From Moniliella sp. 'wahieum' (lineage: Eukaryota; Basidiomycota; Moniliellomycetes; Moniliellales; Moniliellaceae), in assembly GCA_003971905.1 (NCBI GenBank), contig RSEE01000066.1, positions 1 through 64,000 on the forward strand: DNA of 64,000 nucleotides. The letters run 5' to 3'. Below are positions 35,597 through 47,082 of this stretch, in pieces. The notes under the pieces are model-generated. The model saw only the letters and a program-made list of their open reading frames with translations. It made no database searches and was not told where the DNA came from. The position numbers and the translations under genes are program-made. How positions within the stretch are numbered: the first letter of the stretch is position 1; each line of letters opens with the position of its first letter.

Positions 35597-36976
35597 ATGT
35601 CCGCGCGCATGATCCGCGAGCTGAGCCGCCGGCAGCCCGACATGGGTGATGCTGGTCTCGCTGCGCGTTTGGTCGGCCGCGCCCAGACGTACTACCAAGC
35701 GGTCGAACACGCGAGCCAGGCCGGCAGTTTCCGGCGCGAGGCCGAACGCATGGGTGCTGGCACGGTGCACATTTGTGTGTACCATGCCTTTGTTAGGTCC
35801 GCCATCTTCCCGGGTGCTTACTCCGTGGCTAACTCTGCTTGGATCCAGTCTCCACCCCAACGACAAGGAGGCCCAGAACACCTTCTTCACTCAGCTCGTT
35901 GCCGCCGCCGCCTTGCCCAAAGCGACGTTTCAGCAGGGCATCCGCGACTTGCAGCGCCTCTTGGTGCCCCAGCACGACGCTACCCCGTCCCGCTCCCGCG
36001 TACGCGCCCCACCGAGTTCGGCACATTCCACTCCGCGACGAACTGGGCCGGCATCCAGTTCCAAGGCCACCCCCGAGTCCGCCCAGGCCAGCGCTAAGAA
36101 ACTGTTGGATCCCAAGTACCTCGCCACCCTGCGCGCCGCTTCGTCACCCCCTCCCTTGAGCCCGGCACGCCTTCCAAGTCCTCCCGCACTACGCCTACCT
36201 CGGGGCGAAACGGAGTGCATTGGGTACACCCGGCACACCCAGTAGCCGACGAACGTTGCGCACGTCGGGCCTGCTACCCACGCGCACCGCGCTTCCCGCT
36301 GCCTCCGACGCTCCTGCTCCTGCTCTGCCGGCCTCCCACTCCAGCCCGCTCACCACACCAACAAAGCGGAGATTGCCTGCATGGGGGGAGGAGGAAACCG
36401 AAGCGGCGGATCAAACGGTCCGCTTGACCAGCCCGCACAAGCGGGCCAAGGTGCGAGCTGCCCTGCAAGCTGCCACGGAAGCCGTGTCGGATGAGGAACC
36501 TGCGGATGCGGAAATGGAAGATCAGACCGAGACACTCGATAGAGAAGAAGGGAGAGATGAAGAGGGCGAAGAAGAGGGTCAAGACGAGGGTCAACGAGGG
36601 TCAAGACGAGAACGTGGCGCCGAGGGTTAGCGGGGTACGGCACCCCGTGCTCTACCATCCGCTCCTGTTCCACCCAACTCTCAATGCCGATGGGGCGAAG
36701 GATGAGGTGGAGCTAACGAGAAACTCGCTGGTATCTACGCTGCTTCCGCATGTGCTGCCTGCACGCGCACGTCGCCGCCCCATCCTGGCCATCAGCTCTG
36801 CCGATTGGCTCGCACCATGGGAAGACGCGCTCCTGGTCGCACGGGAACGCACCGAGTCCGGTGCGCCCGCTTGGCTAGCCTCAATGGACTACGCACATAC
36901 CCGCACTGTACCTCGCGAGGCACGACAGGATCTCGAGCAGTGGCTCACTCCCGATCGTCCGGCGGAGGCAGCGTGA
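35597..36976 (+). CDS. ORC6: Candidate origin recognition complex subunit 6
   Basis: The start at 35597 gives MSARMIRELSRRQPDMGDAG, then LAARLVGRAQTYYQAVEHAS and TVHICVYHAFVSLHPNDKEA across a 52-nt intron (35797-35848; GTCCGC, GGCTAAC, CCAG). Next comes LPKATFQQGIRDLQRLL. Two helical blocks ending in a C-Y-H-A type strand and a 'P..F......LE.LL' helix match the first TFIIB/cyclin-like fold of Orc6. A Ser/Thr-Pro linker follows (GTPGTPSSRRTLRTSGLLPT), with RLTSPHKRAKVRAALQAATE and an acidic tract. The last block VELTRNSLVSTLLPHVLPAR ... LAISSADWLAPWEDALL ends at 36976. At least two frame changes are needed. ORC6 is my best reading, from pattern only; the C-terminal half is not diagnostic. Confidence 0.5.
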
Positions 36977-38074
36977 ATGCTGAATGGCTCTGTACGGCGC
37001 GATTCGCTTTCCTGGGGCGTGGCTGTTGAACGATGGAGGTGGAGGGGCTGAGAGACTTTGGCTACTTGCAATATATCGATTTCCTCTTTCTACTGGCAGA
37101 ATGGTCTTGTCCGGGGTCATACGAAGGGGGGGGAGGTACCAAAACGCTGCGCAGTATCCTGGCCAGTAAAAAATGGTAGTGAAAGGGCAAGCGGGAACCC
37201 AAGAGAGGTGTTGTACACCATTATTGGCCGTGTTAGCTTCAAGCTAAAACGCTTCGAGCAACACTGCAGGCACAGACTGTCAGGATCGAACATGATGACA
37301 TGGACACCGTGGCTCTGATTGAATGGTACCGTGGTGTGGACGAGAGGATCTCAGCTGCGCTGGTAATCAGGTAGCCTGGACATGCCCCCTTTTGCTCTTG
37401 TCAGTGCTTAACAAAATTGCAACCTGGCGTAGTACCCCTCCAGCATCGTCCCCATCGATGTCATGGAGCATGGCATGCATGCGGATGACTTTGCTTTCAG
37501 CGTCGGACTTGCTTGGCCAGGCTTCCTGCGTCTTCACCCTTCACCCACACTCTTAGTTCCTGATGTTTGGTGCTCTCGCCGTGGCATCTGGCTCCCTGTA
37601 CGCCGATGTAACGAGAAAAAGGAAGTGAGACGCAGGACGAGGCTGCATAAACCGTGCCTGTCCGTCTGTCCTTCGACATCCAATGCCCACTAATGGCGGC
37701 GGCGACCAAAGGTGTACTTCTCGGGCGCTCCTTGGCCTACCATCTCTTGGCCTATACAAACGCAAAAGACGGCATCCCCAATTGAACCGGTCTGATGAAT
37801 CTGACGCCGCAGCCCATAGACACCGCATGACGTCACTCGGCTGCACCCGACTGGGTGCGGCTGCGGCAGCCTACGTCATACGCGCGTCACAGTGCCCGGC
37901 CGTGCGTGACGCGTGACGCGTGACGCGTGAGGCCTGAGGCGGCGGCAGCTGCTGCACACTGGCGTGCTGCTGGGCTGCGTCCGCGCGCTGGGGCAGCCAC
38001 GTTGGCCGCGCCCGCTGGATGCCGCGCACGCCCTCATCCCGCCCTCCATCCCCACCACCCACCCGCCCGTCGCC
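36977..38074. other. Intergenic region upstream of fimbrin
   Basis: About 1.1 kb without a supported gene. It carries the CRE and ACGCGT sites listed separately. Confidence 0.5.
37828..37930. promoter_or_regulatory. CRE palindrome and GCGTGAC tandem upstream of fimbrin
   Basis: A perfect CRE, TGACGTCA, lies at 37828-37835. A tandem GCGTGAC repeated three times and ending GCGTGA lies at 37904-37930 and contains three ACGCGT (MCB-type) cores. They sit about 145-245 bp upstream of the fimbrin ATG. Whether they are bound is unknown. Confidence 0.45.
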
Positions 38075-39926
38075 ATGGAAGCCCTCAAGCTGGCGCGCAA
38101 GTACCCCCAGTTCTCCCGCGAGGAGATGCTGGGGCTCATCGACAAGTTCCACGCGATGGATGTCGAGGACCGCGGCAGTGTCGATCGGCAGACCGTCATC
38201 AAAACCCTCGACGAGTCCCGCGTCGCTACCTACGACCAGGTCCGCGAGACCCTCAAGCAAGTCGACATTGACGCCGCGGGCCGTGTCGAGCTGGACGACT
38301 ACGTGGACCTGATGGCAAAGTTGCGGGCGGGCGCTAACAAGGACGCTGGCGACGTTGTCAAGGGCAAAGTCACAGTTCGTGGCGCCAACGCCAGCACCCA
38401 GCATACCATCAACGAAGATGAGCGTCAACAGTTTACCGAGCACATCAACCAGGACTTGGCAGGAGACCCCATTGTGGGGTCCCGCCTCCCGGTCCCCACC
38501 GACACGTTTCAGTTGTTTGACGAGTGCCGTGATGGTCTGATCCTCTGCAAGCTGATCAACTCGGCTGTGCCAGAGACGATTGATGAGCGTGTGCTCAATG
38601 TCCCGAAGCGAGGAAAGGCGGTCAACCAGTTCCAGATGACCGAGAACGGCAATGTGGTCATTTCGTCGGCCAAGGCCATTGGCTGCAGCGTTGTCAACAT
38701 TGGCCCCCAAGACTTGATCGAGGGTCGTGAGCACCTCATCCTTGGCCTAATCTGGCAGATCATTCGCCGCGGACTTCTAAGCAAAATTGACCTCAAGAAC
38801 CACCCCGAGCTGTACCGCCTGCTCGAAGATGACGAGACACTGGAGGAGTTTCTGCGTCTGCCACCGGACCAGATTCTGTTGCGTTGGTTTAACTACCACC
38901 TCAAGGCGGCCAACTGGGACCGGAGGGTGACCAACTTTAGCAAAGATGTCTCGGACGGGCAAAACTATGCGGTTCTCTTGGCCCAAATCAAGCCAGAGGA
39001 ATGCGACCGGTCGCCACTCAAGGAGCCAGAGGTACTGCGCCGCGCCGAACTGTGGTCCTTCAGCAGGCCGATCGAATCGGTTGCCGCAAGTTCTTGACTC
39101 CAGGCGCAATGGTGGCTGGGAACCCGAAGCTGAACTTGGCCTTTGTCGCTCACCTTTTCAACACGTGGCCTTCGCTCGATGCTGTCGAGGACGCTCCACC
39201 GCTGGTGGTGGAGGACTTCGATGCGGAGGGAGAGCGGGAGGCGCGTGTGTTTACCCTGTGGCTCAACTCGCTCGAAGTGGACCCGGGCGTGAACAACTTG
39301 TTTGAGGATCTGAAGGACGGAACCATCATCCTCCAGGCGTTCGACAAGGTTTCTCCTGGCAGTGTGGTGTGGCGCAGGGTGAGCAAACCAAGAAAGGCCA
39401 GACGTTGATGCGTTTCAAGGCTGTGGAGAACTGCAACTATGCCGTCGAGCTGGGGCTCAAGAGTGGGATGCGGCTCGTTGGGATCCAAGGGGCGGACATC
39501 AACGATGGCACCAAGACCTTGGTGCTGGGATTGGTCTGGCAGCTGATGCGCCTCAACATTTCCAAGACACTTGCCAGTCTCGGGAAGGACGGCAAGTCGA
39601 TCTCGGACGTGGAAATCATCACCTGGGCCAACAACAAGGTCCGCTCGGGTGGACGCACGACCCAAATCCGCACACTCAAGGATCCCTCGATCGCTAGCAG
39701 CCGCTTCCTTCTTGACCTTCTTGAGGCCATCCGTCCTGGCATTGTCGACGAGAACTTGGTCACCCCAGCCCAGACTGAGGAGGACGCGAGGCTCAATGCC
39801 AAGTTGGCCATTTCCATTGCCCGCAAGCTTGGCGCCCTCATCTTCCTTGTTCCCGAGGACATTGTGGAGCGGCGCCAGCGTCTCACACTCACTTTCATTG
39901 CCAGCCTTATGGCGTTGCACACGTGA
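38075..39926 (+). CDS. SAC6: Fimbrin (plastin/Sac6), actin-bundling protein
   Basis: Fimbrin cross-links actin filaments in patches and cables. The start at 38075 gives MEALKLARKYPQFSREEMLG. An EF-hand pair follows (residues about 10-80: MDVEDRGSVDRQTVIKTLDE, VDIDAAGRVELDDYVDLMAK). The linker is ANASTQHTINEDERQQFTEH. Four calponin-homology domains come next, with CH1 ECRDGLILCKLINSAVPETI, CH2 ILLRWFNYHLKAANWDRRVT, CH3 NLFEDLKDGTIILQAFDKVS and CH4 SISDVEIITWANNKVRSGGR. The total is about 617 codons, the usual fimbrin length, ending LTFIASLMALHT. Frame changes occur near 39045 (end of CH2) and near 39385. No intron is needed. Confidence 0.96.
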
Positions 39927-40405
39927 TTGCATACTCTCTCAGCATTGATTACTGGTTTCTTTGAGGCGCCCCCTCCCCCACATCGATGGAGCCAGCTGGC
40001 TTGCTCCTCCCTCAGGTTGTCTCCTGCTGTCGCCCCTGTCCCCACGACGGACTTTGAACCAGAGAGACTGACTGCCTTTTCGTATTGCCTCGAGGCCACA
40101 GGAGAGCAGTGTACAAGTGAACTGCAGAGCAAAATGATTCTGTAACTAATGATTCACGGACCAGATAAATTTTATGAGTCCAGCACGCTTAGGCTCAGCG
40201 CTCAGCAACCCCACGCTCAGCAAGCCAAGTTGACGGAGTCGTCCCTTAGTAAGATTTAGAATTGGTATGCACACTTGGAAGGGTTAAGACGTTGAGGCCT
40301 GAAGCCTGAATAAGCCTGAACAAAAACAATAAAACAAGGATAATTGACGATTCGGTAAATCCACGCTCCTCTTCTCACCTGCCCACTACCGGTTTTGCTG
40401 TGACA
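39927..40405. other. Convergent intergenic region fimbrin / dioxygenase
   Basis: About 480 bp. GCTCAGC-type short repeats lie at 40195-40225 and GCCTGAA repeats near 40300. No gene seen. Confidence 0.4.
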
Positions 40406-41847
40406 TCACACATAGAGCGCCACATCCTCGGCTGAGGGACCGATAGGGTCTGCCGAGGAGGCTAGGTTGCACTGGTGGAAAACACGGACCTCCTCTGGGG
40501 TAAACGCGCCAACGACCGAATGAAGCACACCGCTGTTGTGGAAGAGCACCATGTCCCCTCTTTCTTCATCTTCGGTCGCAGCCCAGTCGTGGCAGTACAC
40601 GTATTCCGGCCCAATTCCCGGCCGCTGGAACGCATAGACAAACTCCCGCACTTGCTTTAGGTCGGTCAGGTGCGCACCCTCGGGGTAGAGACTGGCATCA
40701 GTTCCAACCGTGCTAGGGCCCTGCAAGGGCTCGATGATCACCTCCTTGATTGCAGAAGGGTGGACTTGTAGGTGCAGTTCGCCTGTGCCCAAGTTCTTCC
40801 AAAGCTGACAAAGCGAACGTGGACAATGTGGTGGTTAGGAACGGCAACGAAAGGGGACTTCGACATGGAGGGCAGCTACAAGACGTACCATGGGCAAGAT
40901 CTTGATTTTACTCGGCTCAATTGGTGGCAGCTGGTCCGTCGACAGCTCCTTGCCTTCCGACACGAGCCCGAGCCCGGTCGAGTTGGACCGCGCGCCGCTC
41001 ATCCAAATGTATGGGTGGGCAGCATACACGATTTTGGTGCGCACTGCCACTGACTTTTCGGCGGGCGACAGACGGTCGAACATGGTCTTACCCGACACAA
41101 CTAGGCACGAGAGCACCAAATGGGGGGTCAGTATTGGTTTCTCTATCGACAGCAACAAGGGGAGGATGTACATACAGGCGGTCGTACCCAGGGGGACGGT
41201 CAGTTCATCCCCTGTGCCGTCATCGTACCGCAGCGTCTGACGGCGGCCTTGGGCACACGCAGGCCATAGAGGGTCGTGACCCGTGGGTGGCCAGGTCGTA
41301 GAGGGCGCTGTCGATGTGCCAACGGTAAAACCGAGTAACCTGGGTATCCTCTTCATCGGGGACGTGGGTGTGATGGAACGTACGGTGGTGGGGGTGTTTG
41401 AGCTGGATGTTGGTCAAGCCCGTGCGCCGGCACAAATCCATTGCCAATCACTTGGACTTGGGGTTGGCGTGGGACGGTTTTGAGGTCCGGGTGCAGGATG
41501 GAGTTCTTTTGGGGACCGCCATTGCCATGTCCGTAGGAATCGCTGCTGGGGTCAAACGCCTTGGTTAGCGCATACTGCGCCTCGGGACTGACCTTGGCAT
41601 TGGGGAAGACAATGACAGAGTGCTTGTAGAGGGCATCGCGGATCGCTTGCACCAGTTCCGCATTGTCACTCAGTGTATCAAAGTCAATGTCACTTGTCAC
41701 CAGACGACCAAAGTCTGGGTCGAGCGCGCTTCCGCTGGCCGAGCGTTGGGCGTGGAAAGCGTCTGGGGGATGGGCGCAGGAAGGGGGGCAAGGGTCAAGA
41801 GGGACATGGCGACCGGTGCGGATGGGGTTGTTGGTGGAGGTGGTCAA
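40406..41847 (-). CDS. xanA: Fe(II)/alpha-ketoglutarate dioxygenase, xanthine dioxygenase (XanA)-like
   Basis: The TauD-superfamily fold is clear. In XanA the reaction turns xanthine into uric acid using 2-oxoglutarate and oxygen. The start at 41847 gives MTTSTNNPIRTG. Then come AIRDALYKHSVIVFPNAK, the metal-binding region TRFYRWHIDSALYD (HxD), YDDGTGDELTVPLGTTA, AHPYIWMSGARSNSTGLGLV, SEGKELSTDQLPPIEPSKI, GELHLQVHPSAI, the distal His region GDMVLFHNSGVLHSV and the Arg region VRVFHQCNLA. These blocks line up with Aspergillus XanA better than with Jlp1/TauD in my recall. Introns are at 41101-41175 and 40805-40888. Exon 1 has at least two frame changes. Length is near 390 residues. Other TauD substrates are possible. 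Confidence 0.75.
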
Positions 41848-43055
41848 GGGGCAGAGTGCGATTGGGGAGAAAGAGGTGAGCTTCGGCGAGTGGATGCTGG
41901 AGTTGATCCCGTGGGTGATACGAAACGCTCGGGTGTTTGTGGGGTGGACACAAGTGAGAAAATGTGTAGGCGTTTATATACCGGCGGCACGCCCCTGGGT
42001 CAGTACCGAGTCGCATGGCAGTGCACGAGGGTGGCGTTTCACATGCGATGCGGCTGGCACAACGCCCTGCGAAGGAGGGATTGCTCCCGGGGGCATGGAT
42101 GTCAAGCCGATGGCCCGGCTGGGACGGAAGGATGTCCGCATCCTTGCCTGAAAGGCATTGGCTTCGGGCGCTTCGGCGTGGCAGGCCGAACCCCAATGAA
42201 AGCGGAAGCTGTACAATAAACGCCACGGCACATGTTGAGACGAGTGCCGAAGAGAGGCGCTGATCTGCCGCTCTTCCCGCTGCTTGCGCGGCTATACAAG
42301 CAACCCAGCAGTGCGCGCTCCCGAGAGATAAGCCTCCCCCATCTGCATCGACAGCCACAGCCACTGCAGAGTGTGGATGGCCTTCGATGTCCGACACGCG
42401 GTGGAGCAGCTAGCCGGAGAGTCCGGAACAGCAGCCGAACAATAAACGATGCCATCGGAAAAGCCTCTGTGGATCAGATTTCAAAACTTTCAATCTTTGA
42501 ACGTTCGGAAGCGCGCTTGAAGCGCACTGTGGGACACTGGGGGCATGTGGTGGAATGTAACTGCAGGAGCGGAATTGAGGTGTGGGTGCTGCCCCACCAT
42601 GTACGAGCTATATACCAGAGTGGAAGGACGGCGACAACCTATCCGGCACGGCTTCCGTACTCGACGACTTCTCGGGACAAGGCAGGACTCGGTACGCAGT
42701 ATTCGGTACACTCAGGGCGAGGACACTTTACTAGTACTTAGGCTTTAGTAACGAGCAGCGTTGACAATGCCAATCGTGACGGGCGTGGTGGGTGGTCTCT
42801 GTGGCTCTCGGAGCGATTCCCGTATGATTCGGGCCCCACATCGTTTTCATACCTCTCCTCGTCTGTCGACTGGGGGCAAAATGCTTGGACACTGGAAGGA
42901 TTTGATTACCGAATCTCAATGGAGATGATCCACCGCTCAGATGTCTACCATGTTCATCCGTATCCACACCGCTTCCTCTTGGGTATGGGAACGGATGGCG
43001 GGCATCAGAGGGTCCTTCCTGATCCTCTGGTGATCCCACTGTGATTCCCTAGCGG
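41848..43055. other. Intergenic region
   Basis: About 1.2 kb with no supported gene. A TATA-like GAGCTATATACC at about 42607 resembles the box next to repeat B copy 1. Confidence 0.4.
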
Positions 43056-43836
43056 TGTTACGGGCGCTCCGGTTATCTCCGGTCGCTGAGCCCCGCATGT
43101 CGTAGACATCTCAGTCCAACACGCGTCAGTCCGGTTAGACTAGCGAGAGAGAGAGCCAGTCGACACCTTATCCTTGCTGCGGATATCATCCGCGGCCCGC
43201 CATGGCCGCATGGGCTTATCGGTACGATCTGCTTGTGCCTATTGCGTCCAGTCTTGTCAGAACCCTTCCTGCTGCGCCCGACTGCGCAGCGTCGGCGCTT
43301 GGGAAGCAAGGGCTGTGCATTAGTCTTTACCTTTCTGGGAAGTGCCCCGCATTCTGTCTATACCTGTCATGAGGCACTTGAGGCCTGGTTCCTTCTGCTG
43401 TATATAAGCAGCCATGTCTAAGGCTTGCTAGCTGTGGTCCTTGTCGACCATCCTGTCTATTACCGTTGGTCTCCCCGACTACCAGTTCCTCTCTCGCCCT
43501 TCCACCTTCTCCACACCCTTACGCTTACGAATTTACGACTTACGTCGAGTGCACTGCAAGCCGCGGTTACTCACATCAGTAGCGCTTTTTGCTCTTCTTT
43601 AGGACTCTGTCTGTTCCCGCAGCTACAGCGTACCAAGTGTGGTAACGCTGCGAGGAACAGAGTATTCCGGAGCTCCTGGACCCCTTCAGCTGGTCTAACG
43701 ACCTACGTACACGGCCCCTACCTCGGAGGGTCTGGACTGCGGCCTTTGCCCGCAGGCAGCCACCCAAACTAGAGTGTCTCTCCCTAGCCTCTACACCACG
43801 CTCGGTTCAACCAGGATCTGGAGCAAGACCTAACGT
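43056..43836 (+). mobile_element. Solo LTR-like fossil, copy B
   Basis: An approximately 780-bp segment beginning TGTTACGGGCGCTCC and ending GACCTAACG. It has a TATA-like CTGTATATAAGCAG near 43400 and a well-conserved 3' half. It is homologous to copy A (23343-24053) in inverted orientation. No gag/pol-like sequence is adjacent. It looks like an old solo LTR; no clear target-site duplication. Confidence 0.6.
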
Positions 43837-43950
43837 ACGAGCCACCGATTGATCTGTCCAAGGGTTTATACCCCTAAACTACAGGGGGGTCCCACCTCGG
43901 GATCCCCCATGACAAGCGGGATTGGAGGTATGAAGTAGGTGTAAATGGGT

Positions 43951-44014
43951 CGATTTAGGCGCAGCGTTTCTTTTTCCCAGCCTTAAGCTCTACTGCCAAT
44001 GATATGGATGCAAT
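43951..44014 (+). repeat. Partial third copy of dispersed repeat B
   Basis: TCGATTTAGGCGCAGCGTTT and CAATGATATGGATGCA match the interior of repeat B copy 1 (24205-24265). The rest is not recognisable. Confidence 0.45.
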
Positions 44015-44396
44015 ATAGAGATTATGTGCTACTTCCGACTATATATGGCTTCCTATGGCATATGTCAAAGCCTGGTGGAGGAAGGGCTGCTATAATAGGG
44101 TGCCCGGCACCGCACATCTACTTAGGGATGCCACCAATCGGTTTCGGTCGGGTGGTGCAAGTCGAAAGGCGGTCCGACGTCTACATTCCCGTTCTATATA
44201 TACTGCAGACAAAAGTGATGAGCTGTAGTGCAAGTAAAATGTATACTATAAAAGGTCGCCGGATGCCATTGGTTGAGGAGGAAGTGAGCCGAGCTACCTG
44301 TTTCTCCTGACGTGCGACTGCGAGTCCATCAGTCTCTTGCTATATCTACTCGGTTATATCTTTAGAATGGTGGACCAATCGAACAAAGCAAACCGC

Positions 44397-44450
44397 GATA
44401 CGATTCTGGAACGGGACACGAACGATACGATTCTGGAACGGGACACGAAA
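44397..44450. repeat. 27-bp direct duplication
   Basis: Two adjacent copies of a 27-bp unit (GATACGATTCTGGAACGGGA plus CACGAAC/A), almost identical. Non-coding. Confidence 0.85.
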
Positions 44451-44475
44451 GGATAATGTGGGGAGGGATGGGGAG

Positions 44476-44760
44476 GTCTCAGCCACAGTTGGGGAGACGG
44501 AGGGTACTATGAGAAACATTGGAGTCATCCAGAGGCCACAACAGGGGGAAGAGTAGAACAAGGTACTTGCACTATAATGATTTAGTGTTGTACGATGAGT
44601 GAGACGAAAAGCGGAAGGGGGGGGGGTCTCAACCACAATTGGGGAAACGGAGGGTAATTGACATTGGAGTCATCGAGAGGTCACCAAAAGGGGAAAGTAT
44701 AATAGTAGTGCAATAAGGCACTTGCACTACGCAGATTGTGTCGTGCTCTTCCGCCGTTTT
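44476..44760. repeat. Tandem duplication, about 150-bp period
   Basis: Unit 1 starts GTCTCAGCCACAGTTGGGG at 44476; unit 2 starts GTCTCAACCACAATTGGGG at 44626. ACATTGGAGTCATC, AGAGG.CA and GGNACTTGCACTA recur in both. A G10 run (44617-44626) marks the junction. The units are diverged, so the duplication is not recent. Confidence 0.8.
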
Positions 44761-44763
44761 TGC

Positions 44764-46306
44764 TCAGGTGGGAAGAGAGAGGCACATCGATGAGGGCCAC
44801 GACAAGAGGTGGAGGCCAGGCTCCAGGTTGGCCAAGTAGTGTGCATCCATCCCCATCACCTTGGTCAGCCAAGGGGGCCAGTGCCGGCCCGTGTTATCCA
44901 TCGGGAGCAGCTCGATGCCCAGCACCCCGGCTTGCGTGTTATGGGCATTGGCCAGGTAACACTGCAACCAAACTCAGTCAGCATCTTGGCCTCGACAAGG
45001 TGAGCTGGCTCGCACGGCCTTTTGAGCGGCCTCGCCTCCACGCGCCACACGACCACGCTTCGCTGGTCCTTCTCCAAGGGCTGCAATCTTCGGTTTCAAT
45101 ACTTGTGGCGGTTCCATTCCCGGCCGTTGAAAAATTTCCTTTGCTGCTTCTTGGACAGATGGTGGAGCGATGGGCCTCCCACTTGCTGCGCTGCAAACTC
45201 CTGCAGTGTGAATTGGGAAGAAAGAAGAGTGCCGTACCAGAAGGGACGGAACCTGTCGCCGTTCATCCGTGCACAGCCTGGGGCGAAGGGTCGAAGGGGA
45301 TCAGGGTGAGGGAAGAGGCGCACATCACTTTCGTCTTCTTCATACGAATCAGTCTCCCACTGCCCTCCCAGTTGTTGGGGGCCATACGCGGAAGCGTAGG
45401 ACTCGGAGGGTCGTCGTTGCTTGCCGCGTTGCTTGCCGATGCAGCTTCGTTCACCGCATCCTCTTCCGCCAATGTGGAGGAGGGTGGGCCGAACAAAGGG
45501 GAGTCGGGGTGTGGGCTTGGTGGTCCACTGTTGGTTGTCCGCCTCGTCCTCTTGCTCGGACTCTGTGGGACGGAAGAAATCGTCGTCAGACCAAACGGGC
45601 GTGGCGCCCCCATGTTGATCAGGTCCTGCACCGAGGACTCATCGGACTCAGAGTATTCCTCACTCACTTCCCCGTCCCACTCCTCGTCTGAAGATTCGGA
45701 GGAGGAGGCGTGTTGTCGTCCCACTCTTTGGCTTCAAACTTTTGGAGATTTTCTTCAAACCGATCGAGGATCGCATCAAGGTCGGCATTGAACATGGCGG
45801 TACGCTTCCGCTGCGCCCGAGTCCTCCGATCATGCTCCTGTTGGGTACGTGGCGGAAACAGAAATCGTTCGCCGGGCACCTCCACCCGCTCGCGGCGCAA
45901 CGTTGCCTTGAGCTTCAACTTCCACTTGGGCTCAGATTTGGGGATCGGGTTTGAGCGCAGCTTCTTGGTAGGTAGACGCCGGTACGAGGCCCCGTGTCCT
46001 CATCCTCATCCTCGTCGCCCAGGAACGAAAACGGGCGCTTGGCCCTGGGGCTGGATGAAGCAGGCACGGCGGGGGGGCTGGTAACGGGGGGTGAATGTAC
46101 CGTCGGAAGCTGTTCGTTCGTGTTAGGATGGCTGTGTGGCCCAGTGTGAGCGAAAGGAAGACGGGTACATACTCGCTTTGCCGGCCGGTCAAACACGTCG
46201 GATTCAAAGATATCATTGGCCTCCATATCGGCCCGGGCCGCTTATTGGCGCTGGAATGGAACGGCGCACTGCCGCTGGCGTGGGCTGCGTTGCTTGATGC
46301 AGGCAT
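44764..46306 (-). CDS. Unrecognised nuclear-type protein with acidic and Pro-rich tracts
   Basis: The start at 46306 gives MPASSNAAHASGSAPFHSSA. After a frame change it reads NDIFESDVFDRPAKRVCTRL, PFSFLGDEDEDEDTGP, KLKATLRRERVEVPGERFLF, a helical block RKRTAMFNADLDAILDRFEE and SSSESSDEEWDGEVSEEYSE. Then come NNWEGSGRLIRMKK, LQEFAAQQVGGPSLHHLSKK and, past a probable intron, YLANAHNTQAGVLGIELLPM ending at 44764. Basic KR patches and acidic tracts suggest a nuclear protein. I found no domain I can name. Confidence 0.5.
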
Positions 46307-47082
46307 GATCGTCGTGAGGCGACTGGATAGCGGGTAGGTGAGGAGATGGATGGATGGTGGTGGTGAGGAGGAGGGCGAGAAGAGGAGGGGCGGCGGTATT
46401 TAACTGGATTGGATCGGGAGCCCGTCATGGGTAGGGAAAGCATATCATGCATCATGCATCATGCATCATGCATCAACACCCAAAAATAAAAAAATACCCT
46501 GTTTCAGTCTGTCTCACATCGAGGGGTGGTGGGTTCGGGCATGAGGGAAGTGTGCTAGACACCCACACCCTCGGGGTGTCGGCGGCAAGCCGGTCGCACG
46601 CACTACGCCGCAGGCCCGTGCACATGATATGCGCGTGCACATGCCACATGTCACCCGGCCACCTACTGCCGACGCTTGAGGGTGCGCTACTGTGCGAGTG
46701 GGCCTGGCCAGTAGGGTGCCCCCGGCCAGACGCTTGTGTCCGGCGCTGCAAGCGACATGCTTCACAGCTCGCACCCCTGCGGGCCAGCAGCACATCGAAT
46801 TGCACGTGACGCGTGACACGAGTTGAGGCCGACGCCGAAAGAAGCCCAACACCAGACAGCCTCCCCTTCCTTGTCTGTCCTGCCCTCCCTCCAGCCACTT
46901 GGCCGCATGCTCGTGGCCCCATTCCATCGTCTGGTCGGACATCTGAACCTAGTACTACTCCAGTCCCGACACTGGACACGCACTCATCACGATCTACTAA
47001 TGGGAATCTCTGATGAGACGGGACTGTGCCCCGGTACCTCAGTTTTGGAAGCGGTAACCACAGACACTTTCCTTCGAGAGTG
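46307..47082. other. Intergenic region with ATCATGC microsatellite
   Basis: No supported gene. ATCATGC is repeated four times at 46444-46474. Open frames at 46470-46980 on both strands have no family features. Confidence 0.5.

Noticed and set aside
23343-43836. One complete LTR retrotransposon bounded by the two LTR-like copies
   Set aside because: The copies are in opposite orientation and the interval contains host genes (fimbrin, ORC6 candidate, dioxygenase).
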